Assembly: GCA_038049695.1 (NCBI GenBank)
Contig: CP142453.1
Span: 1,195,501-1,259,500 of the forward strand
Direction of reading: 5' to 3'
Length of the DNA: 64,000 nt
From: Cinnamomum chago
Lineage: Eukaryota; Streptophyta; Magnoliopsida; Laurales; Lauraceae
Shown here: in pieces, positions 10,223 to 19,683 of the stretch
How the letters are laid out: the number at the start of each line of letters is the position of its first letter
How positions within the stretch are numbered: the first letter of the stretch is position 1
Position numbers and translations under genes: made by a program
The notes under the pieces: model-generated
Seen by the model: only the letters and a program-made list of their open reading frames with translations
Databases searched by the model: none
Told to the model about the DNA's origin: nothing

Positions 10223-13035
10223 CTACTGTCGTGCAGGTGGGTAACAACATCTCTTTCGATTATGCCCAATCTGGCGAAAATTTGAACACGTGACTTGTCG
10301 TTTTTGTCTGTCCTCAGTACGAGTTCTGTTCTTTTTAGGTCGGCCAGCTTGTCGTCGTGCCTGTGGAGGTAAGACGCGAAGATTGCTCTGAATTTCCCAT
10401 TGCTGGATGTCTCTTATCGCATGGACAATATCGTTATATGTTGAGCGATAAACATCGCTCGAGAACCAATGCTCACAGTAATCATATGGATCAACTCCTC
10501 TCATTTGAATTGCTGCTAGTGCATGCGAACATGGAATACCTAAGACATCCCACTTTCGGCATGAACAAGATCGCAAATCAAGATGCACCACATCAATGTA
10601 TTCGGAAGAGTGAACCTGGTATTCGAATTGGCTTGCAGGTCGGACTCCCAACCGACGGGCATCTTCAGATTCTTTGCTAAGTATTTTCTCGGCATATGGA
10701 GTTAGTCTTGTACGCAAGCCAAGTGAACTGCGATGGCGTACATCATAAAATTCCATTTGTTTACACCGTACGGCCTCAACTTGTTTTGTGATTGGATACT
10801 CCCTAGCCTCTTTCAATAGACTATTCGTGCATTCCGCAATATTGGTTGTGATCATGTCATACCGTCGCCCTTCAACAAATGCATTTGCCCAGTGATGCGG
10901 CCCAATGTCTTCAATCCATTTGTATGCACCTTCATCAAGATCATTTATTTCAGCCATATATCTCTCATAATCAACCCGCCTATATGCTCTTGCTGCATTC
11001 CAAAATTTAACCATCAGAGCCTCATTCTTGTACTTCTCTTTAAAGTTTGCTGATATATGACGCATGCAGTAGGTATGACTAGCGTGAGGAAAACGCTCTT
11101 GAACGGCTCGTATGAGACCTTTTTGTCTATCAGATACAATGGTTAAATTTGGAAAGGGCCCTAAGTTCACATCCAACTCTGCAAGGAACCATTCCCAGGT
11201 ATCTCTATCCTCTATCTCGGCTATGGCAAAGGCGACTAGAAATAACTTACGGTCTCCATCATATGTCACGGCAACAAACAAAACTCCAGGGTATTTTCCA
11301 CGAAGGTGGGCACCATCAACAGCTATTAATGGGCGTAATGAACTCTTGAAAGAGCGAATACTTGAGCCAAAAGCCCAAAATAACCTCTGGAATGAATCAT
11401 CATCTTCCCTGATCAGATGAGACACGCTACCTGGATTTGTCCTTTCTAGTTCAATACAATAACTAGGTAGGATTCTGTATGAATCTTCATAAGAACCACG
11501 TATGTCAATCAATGCTTTCTCTTTTGCTGGCCAAGCTTTCCTGTAACTGATATGGATGCCAAACTCTAATTGAAAGTCTGTCGCAATTTCTTTTGGAGTG
11601 TAACTTGGATGGATACGCAACTGTTCTTTTATCCAATCGGCAATCAACGCCGATGTGGCCTGAGAATGTGCGAGTCCCATCATTAGCTTCGAACAAGTAT
11701 GTTTTTCTGAATAAGTTCGCACAATAAACTCAGGGCCGGACTGCAAGATAGATCCATGGATGCGCCAAGGACATTGATGATCACCACACCTTCCACTTAA
11801 TTCTGTCATAGACCTTTTCACCCAATGAAGCTCAAAATTACTGTACATTGCAAATTTTCTCAATGCATTTCTAAATGATTCACGAGTCTGAAACCGTCTT
11901 CCATTCCACATTTCACGAAAAGATGCCTCATGGTGATCCAAACCAATATGGTCATCATCAGGGACTAAAGTATCAATAACGTCTTCTACACTCACAACAT
12001 TTGATGCATGACCCAATCCTTCTTGTGCATGCCATGTTCTTCCTGGTCCTATGCCATTTTGCAATATATATTCTCTAGGGTCAACATCAATATCAAAATC
12101 ATCTTCATCATTTTTAGCCCCCTCATCCACTACATTGCACCCTCCATCAAAACAATGAATTTTGGATACTGTTTCCGTTTCCATCCAATCCATGACAACT
12201 TCATCCTTTCTATTGGAGAATTTTTCATTTTTATTTTCTGCAAGATTAATGGGAGCTATTAAATCTTCAAGCATGGCGTCTACAAATGGGTTATCATGAG
12301 GTATAACAAGCGTGTTCAGGTCAAACTGGCTTTGAACAGGATAAGATGAGATGTCGCACCTGCATGGCAAATAGTCAATCATATATAAATTACATAATAT
12401 AATCAAATCAGATGTATAGTGAACCAAACCTGTAAACATCCTCTCTTGTTGAAGGCCCACATGTATCCTTTTCACCGTTGGAAAAGTTTGTGGTATTTGT
12501 ATATGTCATCAAATTCCCCCTGCGTGAATCACTATGTCATAAAACAATCAGTAACATAACTAAAAAAAGATATTAAACAGATCAGCAGTTATTACATTTG
12601 TTATGATGGGTTGTGGTGGCACCTGTTCAAATTACATGACGGTCTATTCCCTTGAGGGTTGTTAGGTCGAGCGTATGTAGACCTTAAATGTGATGGTTGT
12701 CGACTTGCACTTGCTTCACTATTTGAATGCAAATACATAAATATAGCTTGACTTCCATTTTGGAATAATCTGAACATCCGATGGAGATCATCATCACTTC
12801 TAATGGTTATGAACGTGAAGCTTCGGCCATTATGAAACTGATATTGCATATTTATATGCTCATCATGAAGCTCCCAACCAATTTCTTCGTTTATCTTTCC
12901 GAGTAGTTGATTGAAAGTTATTTTGACATCAACCCATATTACCTTCTGCTCACCGCCAATGTAGACCGGCAGTGGATTGCTTACGTCTAATATACCATTA
13001 TAATGGCATATTATACATATCTCAGTATCATCCAT
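10223..13035 (-). CDS. MULE transposase (MURA-type), intact, three exons
   Basis: Exons 12623-13035, 12430-12519 and 10223-12359 are joined by GT-AG introns (AACAG/GTGCC to CGCAG/GGGG, and TACAG/GTTTG to TGCAG/GTGCG). The total of 2,640 nt is in frame, giving 879 residues. Exon 1 encodes a PB1-like N-terminal domain. Numbering an unspliced 750-residue frame that starts at 12475: MuDR DNA-binding region about 190-261 (Cys/His pattern), MULE catalytic core with D387 (AVDG), D449 (VSDR), CMRH at 470-473 and E548 (NIAECTN), SWIM zinc finger CSC..CSH at 637-651, then a basic tail. The final zinc knuckle reads CSNFRQIGHNRKRC, with Phe where the second Cys is expected. The enzyme would bind the TIRs and cut and rejoin DNA in the nucleus. 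It is the only transposase in the 7113-14468 element. Confidence 0.92.
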
Positions 13036-14236
13036 CCTACGAAGTAGAACACAAATTTCGAAAAATAAGATTTACTTTTGAATATTTTTGAAGTTACCTA
13101 CAAACATCCATATAATCCATGAAGATTAAACGTCTGAAAATAAATATCGAAATAAGTATTTTTTTAGTAAATAAGATGAATCTTTGGAATTACTAAAATT
13201 TGAAGGTTGTTATATGTAAAATAAAAAACTACTATATACATACATGGAAAATTAAAAGAGTTAAAATCTAAGCATTGACATTTAGGATATTATGAAGCTA
13301 CGTATTTCTATAACAATAACAAACAAATAACATTGCATTGTCCGTTAAAAAAAAATAAATGCATTATCTTAATCAATTCTATACTAGATATTTTAGCAAA
13401 TTTATTTTACATCTCATTGGTACTAATTCTCTACATTTAGCAAAAGTATATATATACACACCATAAAACACCCATTTAAATAAAATAATTGTGAAATCAA
13501 TCAAGACCGTTCATCTAATGAATATCACCATTTGTTGATAACTACTAAAGAATCTAAACCATTTACTTATATATAGCATTAAAAATAAAAACATTAGCAG
13601 TTTAAGATAATGATCAAAATGATGTCTGTAATGCCACAATAACAGGCAAATGCTAAAAGAATATGTAAACATTTATACAGAATTTGTGCTGGGTACCACC
13701 GTAGGACGGGATGAAGAAGACATGCCTCATTGTTTTTTGCAACTAGACGTCCAGGCCAAATCCAGTTGTTGGTAATTCATGATGAGAATAAGGGGATTTT
13801 TTAATATATTAACAACATGATGTTCATAAAAAAATGAGGCACCACAAGTCCAACCTAAGGTCACTATTAATATTTACACAAAATATTTCAAATGTTCCTA
13901 CAAGTGGGATTCCTTGTATTCTAACTTTTTTTTTCAAAAGACACAAAAGAAGAAAAAAATAATACAATAAATAAGAGGGAGATACATACAAGGTGGGAAA
14001 CATGGAATAAATACCTAAGACAAAGATGTGGCAGGAGATTTAATTGCTATTTATGATAATGGCCTAAGGTTGACATGCAAAAGAAATCACTTAATATGTG
14101 GCAGAAGCAACGCTTACAAAGAGCAGGGGAGTAGATAACCTAAGCCAGAGATTGACGAAAGCAACGGAACGGAAAGCAATTATAAACAGGAATGCATTCG
14201 TTGACTTTTTAGCCTGTATTTTTTGCGATATCGCAA
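13036..14236. other. MULE interior upstream of the transposase
   Basis: AT-rich, likely 5' leader and promoter of the transposase. The stretch 14110-14210 is shared with the non-autonomous relative near 6025-6130. No gene was seen. Confidence 0.5.
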
Positions 14237-14468
14237 CAATATTTGCGATATCGCAACTTAAAAAAGGTGCGATACCGCAACTTATTTTGCGATACCGCAA
14301 ATTAAAAACTTGTGATATCGCAATATATGTTGTGATATCGCAAAAACGACTCAACTTGTGTTCTTTCCAACGGTACGGGCTGTACGGAGAACGTCTTGGT
14401 AATATGTTGGACTTTGGTAACAGGGGAGGGATTTGTGCTACTGTAGGTGACCGTACGGAAAAAGTCCC
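14237..14468 (-). repeat. Right TIR of the MULE
   Basis: Reverse complement of 7113-7344 with about six substitutions and no length change. A sixth GCGATATCGC palindrome lies just inside it at 14225-14234. Confidence 0.92.
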
Positions 14469-14835
14469 TAAATAAAATGATGGATGCTCCAATGCTCTGA
14501 TGAACGGGAAGCGAGAAATCAAAATTACATAGGAATTGGGATGCATTTCCACAAGTATGCAGTCCAAACTCCAACCAATTATTTGCACTTTCTACCAAGA
14601 AAGAAACCAATTATTTGCACTGCCCATCCATGTAGCACACTCATCATGCACCAATAAGCAAAATCACACCAATCATTTTGAGATAAAAATGAACTTAGAA
14701 TAGTGATACAGTAAAAATGGCCCGTTCGGACCACATGTCCAGCAAGAGCTATGGAGCTTGTCCCAACTCAAGAAAAAAAAAGGGATTTTTACCATACAGG
14801 ATATAAAAGACCAAGAATTTCTCAAAATGGTATTA

Positions 14836-15424
14836 ACCAAAACTATATTTCAAATGTGGATACTATTCATGGGACCCCAAATTCTTTTTCCAACTCTATC
14901 CATTTTGTGCGATATCGCACAAACTGTTCAATCTCCCTCTTATATTTCCCTCCGTTCTCATCTCCTAAAGCAATAAACCTCATTTTTTTCTCTTGCAACC
15001 TTCCCGTTCCTACTACTTTCTCGATCATTAAAAAAGGTTCCAAAAAAGAGTAGTCTTTCATTCTCTTCACCTAAAGATGATTCATTAGAAGCAGTTCCCA
15101 AAAAGCGTACATAGACCACAAAATTTTACAAGGTATTGATATTATGGATCCATCCCTTGTCCTCAGGATAAAGTTATTGCAACAGGACAATGACCAAATG
15201 GAAAAGAAAAAGGAAAAAGAGTTGTGGAGAAACCTTGAGATACTTTTAGATAAATGAAAAGGCAACGAAGAAACCCTATTGAAAACCTTTTTTTAACGAT
15301 GGGTAGTATGAACGAAGAAAGTCGCAGGAAGAAATGGAGGTTTTGTGCTTTAAGATATGGGAATGAAAGAAAATATAAGAGGAAAATCGATTATTTTCAC
15401 ATTCATTTGGGATATAGTTTTGGT
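14836..15424. mobile_element. Inverted-repeat (foldback) element
   Basis: The left arm (about 14836-15080) and the reverse complement of the right arm (about 15230-15424) share ACCAAAACTATAT at the tip, then CCTCTTATATT, AAACCTCATTT and CATTAAAAAAGGTT blocks. GCGATATCGC occurs at about 14910. No target duplication was found. No coding capacity. Confidence 0.6.
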
Positions 15425-15431
15425 CAAGAGA

Positions 15432-16170
15432 GCGGATACCTACTCACTGTAAACATCTTTCCACGCACTGCATTTAAAAACAAAAAAACAAAAAAAATCC
15501 TAAATTACCCCTCTCCCTCTCCTTCCCTCTCTCTCCCTGCTCCCTGCTCCAACCACCTCCGCCCGATCCCTCCGCCGCTGGCCACCGTGGACTCATCTCC
15601 CTCTCCTACCCTCTTTTTCTCCCTATCCCTGTTCCCACTTCTTTCTACACCCACCCCCACCCCTCGGTGTTGCCAAAGGAGAGGGAGTGACAAAGAGAAA
15701 GGAAGGGAGAGGAAGAGAGACAGGCAGGGGAGAGAGGGAAACTGGGTGGACAGGCGGGTGGGCAGAGGGCGGGGAAGGGGAGAGGGAGAGGGCCGAGGGC
15801 TGGCGGGGTGAGGGAGAAAGGGAGAAAGAGGGAGAGGGCGGCGGCAAAGACTACCGGCGGCGGGCAAGAGGGAGGAGGGGGAGAGGGAGAAGCACAGGGC
15901 GAGGGACGGGGTTGCCGGCGGCATGTGAGAGGGAGAGGTGGAGAGAGGGAAAGGGAGAAGCATAGGGCAGACGGGGGTTGCCGGCGGCGGGCGAGAGAGA
16001 GAGAGGGAGAGGGATGGCGGTGGGTGGGGTCAGGTGGAGGTGGCCGGAGCAGAAAGAGGGAAGGAGAGGAAGAGGGGTAGTTTATGGATTTTTTTTATTT
16101 ATTTATTTTTTTTCAAATACAGTGTGTGGAAAGCTTTTTCCAAGTGCCTTTTATACCCACAAGAAATTTG
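15432..16170. mobile_element. Purine/pyrimidine-biased inverted-repeat element
   Basis: The two ends match in inverted orientation: CATCTTTCCACGCACTGCAT then AATTACCCCTCTCC on the left, and the reverse complement of the right gives CTTTCCACACACTGTAT then AACTACCCCTCTTCC. The core is CT-rich to about 15660 and almost pure GA from 15680 to 16080. A possible degenerate target duplication is CAAGAGA / CAAGAAA. It shares inner-end sequence and core composition with 42004-42711. The open frames in the core are low-complexity and not genes. Confidence 0.6.
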
Positions 16171-17424
16171 TGCCCTTTTCTCAGTGGAATTTCCAAAGCA
16201 CAAGCTTGAGGTTTCCTAGCATACTAGCATTAAACCAATGGCAGTCATTGGAACTTGATGGTTATCAAACAAATCTTGAATGGGAAAATCAATGAGGTTT
16301 ATGTAGTGTATAAAAAGTGAAAAGAATAAATCCTAAGAATGACACGAAACACATGGCATGGCACAGGCACAGACACAGCACGAACAGTCTCGTGCCGAGC
16401 AGTTCAGCCAGCCGGCACGGCATGGCACAGCCATTGCCAGCACGGCACGATTGACGCTTCTAGTGGGCCTGGATGCAACGGAGGCAGAGTACAGCTTTCG
16501 TGCATGTTCTTTGCTGCAGCCATCCGCTAGTGAAAATAAATGGCTTCTAAGCAGAATTTTGAGCTGCAAACATCCGCAACATATATAGTACTTGCATGAA
16601 AACCACTCACATGAGATACGTCATTGTGAGCCTGGATGCAGCAGAGGAGTATAGCGGTTTTCGCACAGGTACTTTCTTGCGGACATTTCCAGGTGAAAAT
16701 GTCTTCTATATGAAAGTACTTAAGTTGTCCTCATCGAAATAGCGATCCTCTTCTACACAGACTTATCTCCCTACATGCCTTTGTCTCCTTGGGTTCACTA
16801 TTATCTGATGCTTCATGCTCGTGAGGTTCTCTATTAAGTTCTGCTATTTTTTACTTTCATTTTTTATTTTGTGAATAATTAAGACTCGTCTATTAAACCA
16901 AAACTGAATTGCTAGAGGTATGTTTCTATTAATAAAATCGGATCCCTAGGCATTCTGATGAATGTATTTGTAAAAGTGAATAAAATTGAAGAAAAAAAAG
17001 GGTGAAGATTCATAAATGGTTATCATTGGAGTCTCACAAATTTCTCAGAGGTTAAGAAAGATATTAAAATCATTGGTGGATCACACACAACTAGAATATA
17101 ACTAATTAGCAATAAGCACCCTTTCCATCCTTTTCAAGCTACTACTTGGATTGTGCCATGGGATTTGGAGAGCTTTCTCTGTTCAAGCGGCTTGGGCAAG
17201 GAGAACCATTCATTCCACCAACTTCTTTTTATGTAATTTTCTCTTGAAGACATCTTCATTTGCATAATTAGTACCATTCTTTATGTTGGTGTCTTTAGAT
17301 TGAGTGGGAAGAATCAGCCCACCCAATCAGTTATCTTTCAATTTTGCTTCAATTGGAGTTGAGCCCTTCATGAAAGTAATCAGTAATCATATGTAGATCA
17401 CATGAGTAAGGTAACAAAGGATAA
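16171..17424. other. Intergenic, no gene seen
   Basis: Holds a GGCACGGC-type short repeat patch (16350-16450) and two diverged copies of a block with GCCTGGATGCA (about 16470 and 16630). Nothing with domain features. Confidence 0.45.
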
Positions 17425-18090
17425 ATGGGGCTCTTAATCCTGGAACTCAGATGGCTGGTGTTGGAGGTATTATTCGAGACCACGGAGGAGTTATGATGGC
17501 AGCTTATTCAGGAACTATGAAGGCCACTCACCCTCTTGAAGTAGAGCTTCAGACCCTTCTTCAAGGTGGTGTTGTGTGCATATCTGCATATCCAGTGGAG
17601 TCGCGAGAGTGGTTCTTGAAGGGGACAGCCTAATTCCTGGTGGAGAATCTTAGAAATGAAAACCATCTCATGGGGATTTTTGTTCTGGTGGAGGAAACTG
17701 CTAGAGTTATTTACAGAGCTTCTTCAATAATGGGAGATCAGATTTTGTAGAAGAACAGAGAACAAGGTAGCAGATACCCTCTCCAAACTAAACTTTCCCA
17801 CCTTTACAGCCCTCCATACCAACCTCCCTGCACCAGCTTTTGCACGATCAAACACATGGTCTGCTGTTCTTTTTAGCTGTTTAATCTAATATTATGAAGT
17901 GGATGGTCCATAAAGTTTTATATCATGACAGTTCAGTCAACCTGATTTTCTATGAATTGTCATTCTTCGAACAGCTCTTGCATTAGGTAGAGCCATTAAA
18001 CTCCACAAAGAAATAAGCTTGCTTCACGTTATAAAAAGGCAATGGAGACCTTCCTAGTTCCTACACTAGAGGCTACAAAGACCATTGAAA
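17425..18090 (+). mobile_element. LINE 3' end: RNase H remnant and 3' UTR
   Basis: The frame GVGGIIRDHGGVMMAAYSG...THPLEVELQ is the start of a plant LINE RNase H domain, with the first catalytic Asp position reading Asn (NGALNPG). Frameshifts and stops follow. The 3' part (about 17850-18060) matches 54361-54545, 54961-55215 and 47385-47600. It is a 5'-truncated, inactive copy. Confidence 0.75.
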
Positions 18091-18263
18091 AGAAAAAAAA
18101 AAGGAAAAATAATATTATTTTAAATTAAAATAAACCGGCTCTACCGCACTGCATAGCGGCCGCTATTTTGAACCAGACTAGCATCATTTGATAAAGAAAT
18201 ATCAAGCAGCAAGACCACTTACATTGATGTTAGATAACTACAGATATAGGCAAGAAATGTAAT

Positions 18264-18987
18264 TGTAAGTGCAAGAATAATAATACTCACAAGATCAGGA
18301 TGCCTCTTAGGACTTACTCAATGCATGGAGGAGATAACTGCGACGACCTGAGCCTGAAAGAGGAGAAAGACAAAGGTCAGAGGACCCTGGCTATGGGCAG
18401 CGCAGGGCTCTCCGATGCTTAAGTTAGCAATGGATCGGAGAAGAAGAAGAAGAAGAAGAAGAAGAAGAAGAACTGAGTGTCTATGTGAGAGTGCTTACCT
18501 CCTGCTCCCTTTGGCTCGTGCCTTATATATGGGACAGTCTTGGGTGAATGCCAGTGGGCTTGGCGATGTGACCTGGGTCACATCAGCCCACAAAGTCATT
18601 AATGAAGGTCCATCATAGCCCACACTGCATTTAATGTGGGTCCGATCAGCCCACAATGCATTTAATACCAGTCACATTGGGCCTGATCTTGCCCTGATCT
18701 GGTGGTGGCTGATGTCCCATCAGATCCCTTCCTTGGGCCTTGCCACGAGAGGGCCGTGGCTGTTAGCTGCAAGCGCAATACTGCATTGCCGAGCTCGCAT
18801 TGCCGAGACTGGGCGGTATGCGCGGCCGAACTGAATTCTGTTTGGCCGAGACCAGCACGTAGTGCCGAGACCGAAGTGGATTGGATCGTAGCCGAGACCA
18901 AGGGACGTGGTCCCCCAAACAGTGGCTAACCGAGCACACCCTAGCCGAGACCAAGAGAAACTGGTTTACGGAATGGGCCCCCACACA
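18264..18987 (-). repeat. 3' LTR (724 bp)
   Basis: In element orientation it begins TGTGTGGGGGCCC and ends CTTGCACTTACA. Versus the other LTR I count two substitutions and a 15-bp longer GAA/TTC microsatellite near 18437-18471, which accounts exactly for the length difference. Confidence 0.95.
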
Positions 18988-18999
18988 ATAGCCCCTCAG
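18988..18999 (-). other. Polypurine tract
   Basis: In element orientation GAGGGGCTAT lies directly before the 3' LTR, the expected place for the plus-strand primer. Confidence 0.65.
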
Positions 19000-19361
19000 T
19001 TCTTGACCTCTAGGGCTCTCTCGTGCACTAAGGTTAAGAGCTGGACCGATCCCCCGCACTAGGGTTGAGAACCGAACCGGTCTCCCGAGACGGACAGTGC
19101 TCGCCTTCCATCCGATTTTGTTTAAGGGTTCTGACTTATTCGGCGCCGGACGCCGCCGCTGCTTCGTCTGCCAGAGATAATAAAGGGGGCAATAAATGCT
19201 GGGCTATGATTAGCATGGGAAGGCGGACCATCATCGCCACAGCGCCACGCGTGATTGCCTGGTGGGTTCTCTTGTCCTTTCGAGGGGGCGTGCGACGCAA
19301 GCCGAGGCGACATCTCACGCGTGTCCCGCTTCGAATTCCGGAATGGCGCCCGTTCCTCCCC

Positions 19362-19370
19362 TTTATATTT
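19362..19370 (+). promoter_or_regulatory. TATA box of the antisense gene
   Basis: TTTATATTT in a GC-rich context, about 315 bp upstream of the 19684 ATG and on its strand. A CT-rich leader follows. Inferred from position and sequence only. Confidence 0.5.
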
Positions 19371-19683
19371 CACTTCTGTCTTCTCCCTTTGTCATCTCTG
19401 CAAACGAACATTGTCGAGCTCTGCTAGAACCTCTGTTCGCCGGAACCTTCACTGCCAGAACCACCTCCATCGCCTCCTAGCTTCGCCCAGGACTCCCTTC
19501 AGGACCGGCGAGGGATCAGCGGCCTGAGTTGTGATTTCGCCCGAGTCTGTGAGTCTCCCTGCCTCGATTCTTCTCTCTTTTCATTCTGTATTTCTGTCCT
19601 GACCCCACCTAAGGTCTCCTCCGTTTCTCAGACATTCCACGGCTTAGACCTCTAGGGATTGTTAGGGTTCCTTAGATCCAGAG

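Larger units (their letters stand above)
7113..14468 (-). mobile_element. Complete Mutator-like element (MULE) with captured host gene pieces
   Basis: The element is 7,356 bp, bounded by 232-bp TIRs starting GGGACTTTTTCCGTACGG. It is flanked by a perfect 9-bp duplication TAAATAAAA (7104-7112 and 14469-14477), the length typical of Mutator insertions. About six mismatches separate the two TIRs. Inside, on the minus strand, is an intact spliced transposase (10223-13035). Near the left end are fragments of a trehalose-phosphate synthase gene (7350-7738, minus) and of a telomere repeat-binding protein gene (8644-8850, plus). It therefore combines an autonomous element with the gene capture usually seen in Pack-MULEs. 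Confidence 0.93.

Noticed and set aside
15505..16080. Several overlapping Pro/Ser or Gly/Arg/Glu open frames
   Set aside because: By-product of the GA/CT-biased core of a TIR element; composition explains the lack of stops.
18415..18929. Duplicate short frames in both LTRs
   Set aside because: LTR sequence; the Arg run is the GAA microsatellite.
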